Positions 12,603-33,564 of a stretch of 64,000 bases of DNA are shown here, piece after piece. Under the pieces are notes generated by a model. The model was given only the letters and a program-made list of their open reading frames with translations. It was not told the origin of the DNA and made no database searches. Source of the DNA: Cruorifilaria tuberocauda (lineage: Eukaryota > Nematoda > Chromadorea > Rhabditida > Onchocercidae). Made by a program: the position numbers and the translations under genes. The DNA lies in NCBI GenBank assembly GCA_013365365.1, contig JABVXU010000070.1, positions 62,001-126,000 of the forward strand, written 5' to 3'. The stretch's first letter is position 1. Each line of letters begins with the position of its first letter.

Positions 12603-13413
12603 TATTTTTATTTTTACCTTTAGCTTATAACTTTTAAAGCCATCTTTTACACAGTGCACATGAAAGTTGCCGCAAATAAAAGTATAATGTAAACCAAAAT
12701 ATAATGTGTGTTCCTCTCAAGAATTTCATTTACTACAATAATTTTGAAATTCTGTCATAATTAACAGTCATAGAAATAGTATTTCTTTCGTAAAAAATGA
12801 TATATTTGTTATATCATTTGCTCATGAGCAGTATGGTTTATTCAACTTTTCGATATCTGTAAATAATATAATTACCAAATCTATTGTATTTCGTGGATGA
12901 CACTTTATTGTCAGAAATGTGATACCCCTCTTTCCAATGGAATATTTGACTCTTCTTCGTACTCCTAATTCATAGATAATGTTCATCATGAAAATATTTG
13001 CGCTAGCCACACGGCTTTATTTCTTTAGAGGCACTCAAAATAAATTCTGGAAGCGTTTTATATTATAAATATGTTTAAAAATTATTGCCAATAATTTGAA
13101 TTGGAAGTGCGTAAATAACATTATAATTGCCGTCTTTGACCACAACCAGCTTTTCCCAAATATTTGGCATTGATGGCTTTCAGTGTATATATTTCTTCAT
13201 CTCATACTGATAACGATTCAATTCATTTGACATTACCAATTTTTTTTGATTCTCCTCCTGTATCAAACTATATCGTTTAGAATCTAGATATGACTACAGA
13301 GATTTGATCGGAAAAAATAGAGAAATTTTCACTGTACCAAACCGTATGATCTATTTACTTTCTGATAACCAATATATTAATGATTTATTACGTAATTTTA
13401 ACAAACGTAACTA
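12603..13413. other. Non-coding 3' flanks of parkin and PES1
   Basis: Convergent 3' regions. The parkin polyadenylation signal AATAAA is at 12675-12680. No further gene is seen. Confidence 0.55.
12675..12680 (+). terminator. Parkin polyadenylation signal
   Basis: AATAAA about 75 bp after the parkin stop codon. Confidence 0.6.
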
Positions 13414-16385
13414 TTAATTTGATGTTTCCAACATTAACAATCTCTTCTCATTTAACTTTTTCTCTTCATGAATTCGACGCTTAATTCCTCGCTTGATTTT
13501 GGAATAAACTCGTTTACGTTTCTTCGGAATGAGCATCTCACGCAGCTTGAGTTCATGTCCCTAAAAAGCATTTAATGAGACGAGAAACTTCATGTTTCCA
13601 AAGTCTACTTAGCAGTGTTCAGAGTAAGATGTCTCCTGTTTTCAAAAATATCAATATCGAATCCGAAATTTCCAACCGTTTTTTCGCAGGACATTCGAAG
13701 TAAAAAACTGGCGATTGATCTAACTTTCAATATACCTAGTTCCTTTCATTCTAGGAAGAATTCAGAAGTATTGAAAGAAACAAGGAATAATCATTCTCAC
13801 TTCTTCATTTATTTTTTTCTGTAAATTCTCTTTATGCATTCGTCCTTTGTTAACATTCATAGTCGGTTCTTCCTTTTCCTTTTCAACTTTTTTCTTTTCT
13901 TGCATCTTGCTTTTCCCATTAGTTTCCATTTTGTTGGTTGCATTTGACGATGCTAGAAATTAAAATTTGCTATTTGGTATTTTGCAACATTAAAGATAAA
14001 AGATTTTAATCAATAGCTCGAAAAAATTGTTTTTCAGTACCTTCCCCAATAACAGTTCCAGAAAAAGAACCTTTGCCAAGCAATTTTAATTGTTTAAGCT
14101 GCTCTTCGTAAGTATTGTAATCACTGGAAAAGGGTGACAAATGAGGTGGCAATATTGCACCAGGAAGATACTTCTTCACTGGAAGGCAGCTTCGTTTATT
14201 AAAACTATCGAAAACCCACTGTGGTTGTATGTAGCATCTGCAATTTCGATCAATATGTAAACGAAAAACAAACATAACAATCATTCAGTGCAGTATTCTA
14301 ATGTGCAGAATGCTGTTTTTTGTGGAAATAACAGTTCCCATGAAGGTAAAAGTTGAAATACCTATTGAGATTTCTGTAACTGTCGAGCCACGGCCTGTCG
14401 ATTATTTGATGTGTGATCTGATCATCATTTTCATAATATTGCGCTGTTGGACAATGTTCCCAAGAAACCAAGCCACCACAACTTCTGTAAATATAAATTT
14501 AGAATTTTCATTACATAAATGAGACTGAATGCATTTTATATTATACTAACGAAGAAAGAATGGAGATAATTTACGAAAGTCATAAAACCTTATAATAATT
14601 GCAAGAGCATCTTTAGAGACTTCACGATTTAACCAAAAACGATAGTTTGCAAACAATTGCTTCCTCTTTTCGACATCACACAGCTTTTCACGGAGTTCAT
14701 TACCGACTGCGTCATCAATATTGGCATCAATTTGTCCCTCATAACTATCAAATTTCGACAGTGGACATGCTAAGCTATATACTTTCCCTTCTTCAGTTTG
14801 ATCATCATCTTCAGACTGAAATCTTTTCAAACTTCTATTAACTGAAAATAGAGTCCTTCAAAATTCTGAGATGAATGGAACTTTTTTGGAATGATAGCTA
14901 GAAATGGCAGGAGCGGAAGAGAAAAGTATGAAGGAATGGGAGAAAAAATGTCGTAATACCTTGTCTAACTTAAAAGCAAGTTTAGGCGGATAGAAAAGTC
15001 CGATTGACTGATAAAGTCGGAAGTTGACAAATTCGAGCATTGCAACGTAAAACTCCGCGAATGTTGCCATTATAGAAAAATCCACCTCACTTACATGTGC
15101 TACGCCTCTATCATGACCCACAATCCACATTACACGTTCACCCATGACTTCTGCTTCATAATAGATTCCTTTAATCGAGACAAAAACCTAAAAGAAATGA
15201 GTTCTCACATTTTCAAGTAATGATTCCACTGTTAAGTATTTGCAGCCTCACAAGTTATGAAATTATGTCTCAAAAATTATCAAAATCTACCAGATTCTCA
15301 TTGACACCGCTAATGATTGATGAAATGGAAATCTTCGACTCGGCAACAATAAAAGCATTAATGATATATACAATCGTTTTGCGTGATGGCTAACCTTACT
15401 GAGAGATTTTGATTCTATGATATAATGGTTAAATTCTGCTGTTAGTCTTCGAGAAGACGCCACCAAAGAGCTAGTAATAATTTTAGTGTGAGGCAAAACT
15501 GAAAAAGCAAACAGCAAACACAATGCATCATCCAGATCCCGTAATGCTGATTCGAACGTCGGGTATCTGAAAAACAAATGGCAGTATTGTACTATACAGT
15601 AATGCATGTGTAAAATGCTACAATCTCCATAATGTTCACGATTTCTGAAATCTTCCAAATAAAACACCTTTCTTTCACAACGTGATCTAGTTGATATTCA
15701 GGGCGTTTTTCATACAACTTTTTGACGCGCTCTTCATCTCGTTTCGCTTTTGCTGCAGCCAGTTTCCTCAAGAATATCTGAAAGATGCAACGAATAATCT
15801 AGGCATAGTAAGACAAGGATACTAAACGCCACATCGATGAAATGTAGATAAAGTTATTTATTTTCAAGTTTAATTCCGAAACAGAACTAGTACCAAACCA
15901 TAAGGCATTAAAAAAATATTCAGTGTATGCTGTCAGACGATCTTGCTTGATTTTTTCGATTTAGAAATACAGTACCTTATATTCTCGGAATTTCCTAATG
16001 ATCGGTTCAGACGCCAGAAAATTGATATCTTTAGTATAATAGTATACTCGATTTTCTGTTGACCCCTTGTTGATTTTCTTTTTATGTAGCGGTTCATGAG
16101 GATAAATTCCTTTTAGAATACAAAGACGACGAAAATCCTTCAAGGACAACTGCAGTTTTTTTATTGCCCGGCTTCGAGTAATATAATTAGTAGCAGCCCC
16201 AGATGTACACTAAAATGACATGTTTAATACTGAGAAGCTGAACAAGCTGTCTTTCTGATATAATTGGCGTCATCAGTGTCATTGCGAAAACAAAAATGGA
16301 CTCAAATTTCGAAGATATGAGAAGCATCACAAAAAAAGCTTAAACAGATGATAATCTAAGATGTTACCTTCCTTTTGATGCGCAT
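13414..16385 (-). CDS. PES1: Pescadillo, ribosome-biogenesis factor (PeBoW complex)
   Basis: Eleven exons on the minus strand: 16385-16368, 16209-15976, 15777-15668, 15566-15395, 15187-14960, 14897-14882, 14841-14589, 14484-14362, 14237-14041, 13952-13801 and 13560-13414; all phases close, 549 residues. The N-terminal pescadillo domain is unmistakable ([38 protein letters not shown]). It is followed by an acidic region, a BRCT domain (LNREV..., VSWE..., then [10 protein letters not shown]) and a Lys-rich C-terminal coil ([13 protein letters not shown]). In the nucleolus PES1 acts with BOP1 and WDR12 in 27S/32S pre-rRNA processing for the 60S subunit. The 16-nt exon is inferred: without it the flanking exons do not stay in frame, and with it the pescadillo consensus is restored. 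The start is supported by a TTTATAG acceptor upstream. The gene is divergent from rpl-9. Confidence 0.93.
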
Positions 16386-17084
16386 TGTTCGATTGGATTG
16401 TTTTGTAGGCTTTCTTAATGATCTTTTTTCTTTTTTTGATCTATAAACAGAACAAAGGAAAAAGGTATGAAGGATTTGAGTAGTCCTAATACAGCTCCAC
16501 TTTCTACCTCCCAGATGAAGTAAACGAGGAACTGTGATCACAAATGTTGCTATACAATGAGATCTAAAAATATTGCACCGCGACCCTCTCAATTTCACAA
16601 GTCGATAATTAGGTGAACAGTTGGTTTGTAGGTTCTGGTGGGTGGGTGATAGTTGGATTGTAGTGATACAATCTCGATGCGCCAGTTTTCGCGAGATCGG
16701 TACTGAGATTTTCTAGTTTTGGGAGTTTAGTTTTGCCATATAATCACGCTAGAATAAGTTGTATCTCGTTTTATTATTGGTTGGATAAATATATGTAGGA
16801 GCCAAGTACTGGCTTGCTTATTATATTGCCTTCTCTCTGCGTTTTTGCATTATCTATAGAGCATTTTACCATCCGATTGCTTACCGCTAGAGAAATTACT
16901 GTAGATTGGTTTCTAAGATTTAATGGGTTATACTGAATAAACACATGGTGCTAAGGACTAGGAAATACTCTATTTTCACTACTTTTTACGTACAAGTGGT
17001 GCATTGAAAGGAAGTTAAATATGATTTCGACTAGTGAAATGAATTGCTGCACTCATTACAAAGATGAAATTTCAGTGATAAAGG
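16386..17084. promoter_or_regulatory. Shared 700-bp divergent promoter region, PES1 and rpl-9
   Basis: Both flanking genes serve the large ribosomal subunit and are transcribed away from this interval. There is no coding exon in it. A TTTCAG acceptor at 17071-17074 just before the rpl-9 start suggests trans-splicing. Confidence 0.5.
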
Positions 17085-18449
17085 ATGAAACTCATTGAGG
17101 CGCACAATACGGTAAAGTTTCCGGAAGGTGTTACATTCGCAGTCAACAAACGGGTAGTAACCGTGAAGGGGCCTCGTGGTGTACTAAAGAGGGATTTTCG
17201 ACACCTACATATGGAGATCGAGAAGATCAGCAAGAATACAATCCGTGTGAGAAAATGGTTTGGAATACGAAAAGAAGTAGCTGCTATTCGTACCGTTTGC
17301 TCGCACATTGAAAATATGATCAAAGGTGTTACTAAAGGATTCCGATACAAGATGCGATCAGTATATGCTCATTTTCCCATCAATATATCTCTTCAGGAAA
17401 AGAATACTGTTGTTGAGGTAAGGTGTGAATAATTCCTTTTTTCATCCATTCAACCAGTTCTCATTACGCGATGTGGATAAAGGCTCAAAGAACATAATAT
17501 TTGCAAATGTGAGTCATATGTACTTTAATTTATTTACATATTTATGACTATCTGTATTTTAAGGAGGATTACGATATTGTTGTCGTAACTCTTAAGAGCT
17601 CAAATTTTTGCTTCAGATTCGAAATTTTTTGGGAGAAAAATATACAAGGCGTGTACCGTTACCGGAAGGTGTTATAGCATCGATGTCGACCACCCAGAAG
17701 GATGAATTGGTCGTTGATGGCAATGATTTGCAACTTGTTTCGCAAGCAGGTTAATTATAATTTATTGGAAGGAATTTTGTGCTTAATAATATTCATGAGG
17801 ACTGTCCTCTTACAAATATCTGAAGTTTTTCCATATTAACAACTTCTATTAACGCGAAGTATAATTTTAATAGTCGAAATGATCAAAGTAATGGTTGATG
17901 GTTTAGTTGTAACATACGTTTCTATGGTTTAGTTGGTTGCTAGATTTTTATATTTGTGAAGGATTGACGTTAGTATCTTGTCAGTTTAGACATCGAAGTT
18001 TTATTTAGAAAGGTTTACAGTAGTGTTCTGCGTATGTATGATGAGAGACGCTGTACTGTGTGGTGAATACTCTGAAAGGGGAAGTATAAAAAGTTCTTTT
18101 AAAACTTTTTTAAAAACATTTTTTAGAAATATAAAAACATGTTTAGCAAGTTAGCTATATTGTTTCTTTTGTAATACTTTCAAATGATTTGTAAAACATC
18201 AATCATTTGGGAAAATCATGTAAGCTGTAAATTGATCGTTGTAATGCTATATCCCAGTGCATGTACATAAAATTGATGTACCGAGACTTTAAGGTGCAAT
18301 CAAACTAGAAATCTATTATGCGAACTAACTAGCAAATATCCTTTTCAGCAGCACGTATTCAACAATCAACAACGGTAAAGAATAAGGATATTCGTAAATT
18401 TTTGGATGGTATATATGTTAGTGAGAAGACAACTATCGTTGATAATTAA
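17085..18449 (+). CDS. rpl-9: 60S ribosomal protein L9 (uL6)
   Basis: Three exons, 17085-17417, 17617-17749 and 18349-18449, give 188 residues, close to the usual 190-192. Landmarks: VKGPRG near residue 28, the block ICSH/VCSH...[21 protein letters not shown] around residues 70-100, RNFLGEKY at the start of exon 2, and a conserved tail [15 protein letters not shown]. It is a structural protein of the large subunit near the GTPase-associated centre. The start follows a TTTCAG acceptor by ten bases, typical of a trans-spliced ribosomal protein gene. Intron 2 (about 600 bp) is long enough to host a small RNA, but none could be supported. Divergent from PES1. Confidence 0.96.
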
Positions 18450-19802
18450 ATCACTCAGTTTTTTGTTGTTTTTTTTTTTTGGATGCATTTATCCATAAAA
18501 TTGCTTCTGCACTTGCTTGACATTTGTAGGTTTAATGAATTTTTTATTATAATTGCGTGATAGATTTTGACGTCTGAAAATTACGTGGGGTTGTTGATTG
18601 TGTGTGAGTAAGGGTTAAAGAGGGGCTAAATCTCACATGGTGAGTGAGCTCACACGTAGTTTCATTCCACTAATTTTTCGTGTATCTGTATTGATGTAGG
18701 AATAGTTCAGATTTGGAAAGTGGAGTCTAAATAGCTTAAATAGAAGTCTAAAAGATAAGAAAATGGCATACATTAGGGTCGTCCATTTAAATAATTAGTT
18801 TGATCAGTAATTTTGAGAAGATATGGGAAAGTCATATCTCTCTCACTTAGGTGAGATTCAAAGTTCGCACTTAGATAATATTTGTTCATTTAAGTTACAA
18901 AATATATTGGGAATAGGAAACGACTTTCGCATCTCGTTATTGCTTATTTCCACAACAACCTTAACTCCCAAAATTCTTAAATTTTCTACAGCTTGGGAAT
19001 ATGTTTATTATTTTAACTTTTTCTTAAATATCCAGCAAAATTATTATAAGAATTGGTTCGTAATCTTCTGCGACAGTGATGGCCACTGAGGCGCTTTAGA
19101 TGTTCTCGAATATCTTGACAGTGAGTCGGCAGTATGCAAGAGAAAAGCAAAGAAGAACTTCGGCTTTTGTTACAGATATATTTTATGCGAGCAGTAAAAT
19201 GAAACGGCAGTTACTGCGTACGAAGAAGGGGTACAATCAAATTTTCTGAACTTTAAATTTACATGAAATGACAAACAGGAAACATCGTTTAAATATGTAG
19301 CACCAATGTTCTCTGTCTTGGTTTCAATTTTCTGAAATAAGAATAGATTAATGGGCGATTAATGATTCATAAAAGTTCTACAAATTTTTTTATTCAATCG
19401 GGTCTTAATTTTATATATATCTTTAATATGCTTTTAATGATTTATTTGATGCTTCTCACTAGTTTCCATCAACAGAAATCAATTTGATTAAGTTTTTATT
19501 ATTCTAATTAATTAGAGATAGTAAAGTGTAAGGAAAGGAAGTGAATGAATTTAGCGAAATTTCCTGAGTAATTCCGAACTATTACAAAAGGTTAGAGGTT
19601 AGTATAACTGAATGACGGTAGAATTGAAATATCGTGATAAATTTCAACATGAATTAATAAAGCTTTTGTAATAGCTAACGTACTAATCACATTGAATAAT
19701 CGGGCAATAAATTCTGGGATGATTTTCGCTGAGAAAGATTTAATTAAAAATATGGAGAAGTTAAAAATATCAAACGTACATGGATGTGCAAAATCTGCAG
19801 TC
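18450..19802. other. Non-coding interval between rpl-9 and collagen 3' ends
   Basis: Convergent 3' flanks, AT-rich. One open frame at 18823-19089 has no recognisable content, start context or splice pattern and is taken as chance. Confidence 0.5.
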
Positions 19803-27518
<7,716 letters not shown>

Positions 27519-28955
27519 GATTACGCATTGGTAATTAGAATAAATTAATTATATGTGTCGGATAATCTCCGTGCACCATGTGGTGCACTTCTTCGGCTTC
27601 CTGTTCCGATACGTAGTCGATTTAAAGGAATCACAGCTATCTTTGAACTCAGTACCTGTAATTCTTCAAACTTTTTCTCGTCACATGAACTAATATCATG
27701 CATTCAAATGACTGATGCATCAAGAAATTTGACGATTCCTAAATTTCTTTTGATCATTTCGATTATCTTAATTGGTAATATTATTATTATTTAACCTATT
27801 TCTTCGCTCATATTGACAGCAATTTATGAATATATTGAGCTGAGATCAATTGCTAATATCACCAATGAATCACTAACAGTAAGGAGGGCGAAATTTTACT
27901 CAGTCAGCATTAAAATTTGAGGAGAAATATCCTTCTCCTCAAATTTTCACGTGCGATTATTTGACGTCTCTTACAGTTTTAAATTCGTTTTATTACTTCT
28001 TCGTTTTCCAACCAATAAATTTTTCCTCCTTCTCCCTTATTCAGTTAATACGCAAAATTTGTTTTAAATTGAAGACATTACACATTGCCAGAGAAATTTG
28101 TATCCGGCAAATTTTAATCCTTTCATTTTCTACTCCGCTTCTATCATTTCCGGAATCATTCTTATTCGATTTTTTCTATCAGCAACAATTTAACTGTGAT
28201 TATTCTTAGTAATACTTTCTTAATTTACGGAGAAAATATTTCGGCAAAATATTTGCTGAAAAAAAAATGTAATAAAAGTAAAGAAGCAAGCCAGAAAGAT
28301 AGCCGGTCGGAGAAGATCTTTTCCGAAATGTAAAAACTAGGACAACATACGGAGAAAGAAAGTAAGATAAAACAGAGTAATTACATGATTTCCAAAAATA
28401 AATCATGGCTATTTGATAGCTTCTTTTGTTTGTTTCAATTAAGTGTTCCAATCATAATCCTACAGTATATGCTATCTACCTGTGCTATCCATGCTTATCA
28501 AAATTAATAAGATATTAATGTATTAATCGCAAAAATTTTGAAAAAAAAGTGTACATTTTCACAAAAATAGCCAATAATTCGTTGGTAGAGAGCAAGCAGT
28601 ACAGTGTTAAAGAGAATTAGCTTGATGGTTTCATAGGAAGAAGCTGAGGTTAGGAAAGTTTGAGCTGAAGCTGAAGTTGAAGTTGGAATTGGAGCTGAGT
28701 GCATTGAGTGCCTTCTCTGCAGTCTCTTATTTAACACTCAGATTTTCTCTTCCGAACTTCTCATCCATTTAACATTTTCATCTCCCCCGCTAACGGAGCG
28801 TCCAACAGCGCCAGCTGCAATTTCGTATCTTATTTCTTCCCTTTGTTAGCTATTCTCTCTATTACACATTGAATAAATCACTCAAAAATCAGCTACATCT
28901 GTCGGATATCGGCCATATTGCGCCATCAACAAAATTTTCTTTTTCAGCACTCAGA

Positions 28956-28985
28956 GACACACACACACATACACACATGCACACA
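28956..28985. repeat. AC microsatellite
   Basis: An interrupted (AC)n run upstream of the collagen gene. Confidence 0.75.
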
Positions 28986-30131
28986 GTTATATTAGAAGTT
29001 TTTAAGTTTCCAGCGTTATAGTCACGGAGGTGAAAGAGTAGCTATTAGCTATCAGATTAGACGAGAAGTCGATCGGTTCTACGTAATTAATTATCAATTT
29101 TGCATACTGTGACTCGTGTAATGTACGTGTGATTGTCGGTGTGTTGATCGCTATTGAAGATGGTAAAGGGTTGATGGATTTTGCTTTTGTAATTTCTATA
29201 TCTAGAAGAAGACTTGCAAGTATAGCTGTTCAGCAAATATTCAACACGAAATCCTAACAATGTTGCCGCGTCAAACTGGAGAAGTATTTTTTCAACTAAC
29301 CATCTTTTCCAATTCGTTTCATTTTGAGGACGAAGAAAGGAAAAAAGTGGGATAAGATAATGCTCAAATATTCCGATCCTCTTGTATTCCTTCATTCAAC
29401 ATTCCAAACATTATATCAATCATTTATAACTGAATTATCTTTCTCCTGAATTCTACCTGAATAGATTTGCAGTCATATAGTAAATAACATTTATTGCTGT
29501 TGATAATTGATAAATAACAAATCAAATTAGCGTTACCGTATTCTCCTTCTAAAAAAACAGGAATGTTTGCGAAGTTTTGAGTAGAATAGCAGAGAAAAAG
29601 GTAACGCTGAAAATCTATGGAACAATCAGTCAACTGATAGCTAATTGCCGAGGGGTATCAAAAGAAAAAGGTGCAGGAAATCTAATTTATAGCATTCTGT
29701 TGAGAAGTTTGCAGGAGGCACACTTCTGTTCAATCGTAATATTTCTGGAAGAATTGCTTTCATCTTTTTCAATTTGTTACCATTTTTTTGAACTTTTCTC
29801 AATTTATAGATTGAAATTTCCCTTCTCTTTTACAAAGCGTTTCCCACAAATAATATAACAATGATAAATATATGTTATCTTTACTAGTTTCATCTTTGAA
29901 AGTATGAAATTCATTGATGATCGATCCAGTTATAATTACTATTCTTCTGCTATACTTCTGCAGGCAACATGAAAATCACAATGCTGCAAATTGCTGACAG
30001 ATTTAAATTATAAGAGAAGATAATCATTTCATAGGAATTAAATTTTTTGCGATTATATTCTCCTTTTCTGTATTTGGCAATATTAAACAAATAACAACTT
30101 GGTGGATTAAAAGTAACAGTGTATGAGAATA

Positions 30132-30137
30132 TTTATT
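30132..30137 (-). terminator. Polyadenylation signal of the small heat-shock gene
   Basis: AATAAA on the minus strand, about 100 bp beyond the stop codon at 30237. Confidence 0.5.
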
Positions 30138-30236
30138 AGACAGACAATTATTACCAAAATATACTTTGCACAAGAGAATAGTAAGAAGAATTTGATATCA
30201 GAATTATGCATATGAGAATTGCTTCTTGGATGTGTT

Positions 30237-31330
30237 TCAAACAGCGCTTATCATTGTTTCGCTGGATATTGACGAAGAAGCCAAATGTTCTGTTAAGTTA
30301 GTTTCCTTCCAACCTTTTCGACTACCCTGATATAAATTGGAATTATTGAAAGAGAAAAAAATTACTTGTGAAGTATAATTAAGGGGAAAAAACTATTGAA
30401 ATAAAAACACTATTCAGAATAATCCGATCTCATTTTAGGAAGTCTCATTTTCAATTCGGTGTCATTTTAGCGTAAATGTCTCACTTACATAAATCTCTCG
30501 AGAAATAAATACTAATAATGTTAAGCCCGAAAGAAAGAAATAATAGGATAATTAAATACTTTGATGATTAAATAACCGTTATTGGTTACATAGGACGATA
30601 TGGAAGAGAGTCGTACATCAGGAGGAATAGTATACTTCCGCGTAAAACTTCGGCGCAATCTTTGCGCGCCGCTACCATCGTCTTCCAAGCGATCTCCATT
30701 TACGCTAAGCGTACGCTGATGTACTGTTATCTAAATTTATTCATCGCTGATAATATTTTTAAATTTTATAATATAAAGTCCGAAGCTATTTTTTTACATA
30801 CGTTTCTATATTTATACGCCATTAAGGTAAAGTTATTGACGTACAATAACTGGAATATTTTGTCATGATTTTATAAGGAAACCTGAATATCTCTTGGTTG
30901 GAAATGCTTTATGCTCAGTTGAATGGCGAAACCGTGCTCCGTGTTGATAATTTCACCGACGTTTAATGAGATTTGTGATGAACCAAGACGTGATTGAAGT
31001 TCCAGCTACTAATTTGTTTTCTTTCAATAAAAGTGTAATTTACAATTTAAAAAGTTGTTAGTCTATAATGTTCAAATTAACCTATAAACTGATAAATGAT
31101 AAGTTGTATTTCCTTAGTTTTCCAATTTCCTTCAACACTTTCACCATATTTCATAAATTTTAACTTCTAGTGTTATTAACAAATTTAATGCTGAAGTATT
31201 GACCTACCAAATTATGAGTCCGATTTAGTGATTTCGCATGATAACATTTCATACCTGAATTACTGGCCATAAATCCATCCGGACGTTTTGGCCATTCGGA
31301 TTGCCATAATTTATCTTCTCTCAAAAACAT
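30237..31330 (-). CDS. Small heat-shock protein (alpha-crystallin/HSP20 family)
   Basis: Four minus-strand exons: 31330-31208, 31005-30883, 30730-30560 and 30326-30237, all phase 0, giving 168 residues. The N-terminal 45 residues are variable (LWQSEWPKRPDGF). The alpha-crystallin domain runs from about residue 60 to 140: HGFAIQLSIKHFQPRDIQ, then RTLSVNGDR, RSFTRKYTIPPDV and SSYVTNNGYLII, matching the beta-strand pattern of the family, including the late N-x-G-x-L motif. sHSPs hold unfolding proteins in an aggregation-resistant state. The C-terminal tail is Ser/Thr-rich and shows no clear I-x-I motif, which usually links oligomers. The start is the first in-frame ATG, because no acceptor is seen closer upstream; a further 5' exon cannot be excluded. 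Exon 3 is locally GC-rich. The gene lies upstream of, and is co-oriented with, the collagen gene. Confidence 0.87.
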
Positions 31331-33564
31331 ATAACGTTGCACAGCAATTTCATCGATTGAAAGTAATCATTTTTTTCAACAAAGTGATTAATTAATTTAA
31401 ATTACTAAATGAAGCAAGTATATTGATCGCAGGCATATTTCACTTAAAATTTCTGGAAAACTTATGTGTATAAAAAGTATATTATGTGATTTCACGATAT
31501 TTAACTAAATTGATAAGACAGAATTCTTCAGTTTAAAATCTCAGTAATCAATCGAATGAAGCGAAACGAGTATAGAATGATACCAATTAAAATTTCAGGA
31601 TTTCAATTAGTTTATTAGCGTTCAGTCGCAATAATGAATTCTTTTTATTATAACAGATAAGAAAATAAGAATTTGAATGAATAAAAGAAGTTCGATTTTG
31701 TATGGGAAATTTTTTGGAAAATAATAAGTAATTCAAACATTGTTCAGTTGAATTTATTTTCTTAAATTCGACTTCTGCCAGATAACGGAATCATTTTCAA
31801 GATTTAAGATTTCAAAATAGGCGGAAATTGAATTGTATTTAATTACATAACTAGAAGAATATCTAACAACATTCTTATCGCGTATTTTTTAAGCCTTAAT
31901 AGTTCAAGCTGCGAGAGTCAGAATTTTTCAGTTATTCCATCTCTGACTAATGATTTATTGAACTTTGAGAAAAATAGAAGTGCCTGTTCGATTGATTCCT
32001 AAATCTTTCACAAAAATGTGAAGTGGTAAACAATTCAAAGTCGATGGAACCGTTGAACAGTTAGAGTCAAATATGAGTATAAATAATTGTAAAGGAAGAG
32101 ATGAGTGATAAGAATAATTAAAATAATAATTTGTTTACATTGGACGATAGCTCGGCCGAGCTATATATGTGATTGGCATAGATGTGATATGTTGCTGTTT
32201 CTCTATCCTTTGCGCCATGCTCTTTTGTCGCTTCCATTCTGTGCAACTTTTTTCCTGCAGTATCCAAAACCAAATTACTCTTCATCATGTAGTTAAAATA
32301 ACGGGTAAAATAATTATTCTCAATTGAACATTAAAAAGGATTAAAAAAAATAATAACGTATTAATTAATTATCTAATTGAATATTTTTTATGGAAGAAAT
32401 GTCAAAACTAAATAATTTTGTTCATAGGATTTTTAGAAATTTCAATTTAACCACTTTTATCTCTCATAACTTAATCATCAATCAATCAAGCGTAGATATA
32501 ATCAAATAAAGTAAACTTTCATTATCTAAGTGATATGGAAAAAATGAAATCAGAAATGTTTCACAGTGTGTTTTATAATGAAAGGAATAAAGCATTCATT
32601 TCGAAAATTTTCATTCATTGACTGATTCATTCACAAAAATTCTGTAAGATAGCTTTTAAACTCGTGAGAAATATATGCAATCATATTTACCTAAATATTT
32701 CTTATCAACAAATAGGATAATAAAATTGAAAATTTTTGTGCAAAATTTATTAGTTATATTAAATTTTAACCATATAAACATCAAAATTCATCTCTTGTTC
32801 GAATTAAAATAGCTTATTATTAACTATTGTTAATTAAAGTTAAAAGTGAATAAAAAACTAACTGAATTATTGGCGATTCCCTTCAACTTTTTATACGATT
32901 CATTTGAATTGTAAATACGAGACATCCTTTGCATGGAAATTGTAAGAATTAAATACGAAAGGATTTAAGTGATATACAAAGACACACACACACACAAACA
33001 ATTATGAATGATAAAAAACAACCATTCAATACCTCAAAAATGATGAATAAGAAGAAAAATGAAAGGAGGTAAAAGGGTGATTAATATATGAATTGATAAA
33101 TTAAGAGAGAGCAGAAAAGGGCAGAGAATCAATCCTTTAAAGCCGTTATATTTTCATCTTGCCCTAGAATTATGAAAGCATTACGTTTAATATTGATAAC
33201 AACGATTATTTTTGTGCAATATCGACGATCAATAATTTCTAATATGAGCAAAGATCAAGTATTGTAGATTTTAGTATTTTCCAAGTTCAGCAGTGATTAG
33301 GAAATATTTATCTAAACTATTCAGCAGATCATTATAAGTTGATGATAAAAAAACTCGCGAAAAATGATAAAAGAATAGAAAAGGACTGGCATAGCTGATA
33401 TAAAATTTAACTGTCTGATTCATCAGGAAAAAATTTTCATTGAAAATAAACGAGAAAATAGAATGATATATTTTAATAAGATTGATAGATTGAATAGAAT
33501 TAATTATTTCGAAATTTCAGCTTCAACAATTCTCGCCAAAGCATTTGTGGGAAGCATAGCGAGA
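31331..33564. promoter_or_regulatory. Upstream region of the small heat-shock gene
   Basis: 2.2 kb of AT-rich DNA. I looked for heat-shock elements (alternating GAA/TTC blocks) near 31331-31800 and found none that was convincing. A short AC repeat lies at 32982-32996. No coding exon was found. Confidence 0.4.
32982..32996. repeat. AC microsatellite
   Basis: A short (AC)n run. Confidence 0.7.

Larger units (their letters stand above)
27519..30236. promoter_or_regulatory. Upstream region of the collagen gene and 3' flank of the heat-shock gene
   Basis: 2.7 kb with no supported coding exon. An AC-rich microsatellite lies at 28956-28985. A pair of AATAAA-type signals for the minus-strand heat-shock gene falls near 30132-30137 (TTTATT on the plus strand). 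Open frames at 28206-28737 and 29087-29395 lack splice logic and recognisable content. Confidence 0.45.

Noticed and set aside
18038..18075. Possible C/D-box snoRNA in rpl-9 intron 2 (ATGATGA ... CTGA)
   Set aside because: Only 27 bases separate the boxes and no terminal stem pairs, too short for a canonical C/D snoRNA.
28504..28737. Minus-strand open frame with Ser/Thr-rich start
   Set aside because: It derives from an imperfect GAAGCTGAAGTTGAAGTT-type repeat and has no splice context.
30580..30725. GC-rich island with AGCGTACGCT palindrome and TTGCGC/GCGCAA repeat
   Set aside because: It is explained as coding exon 3 of the small heat-shock gene.
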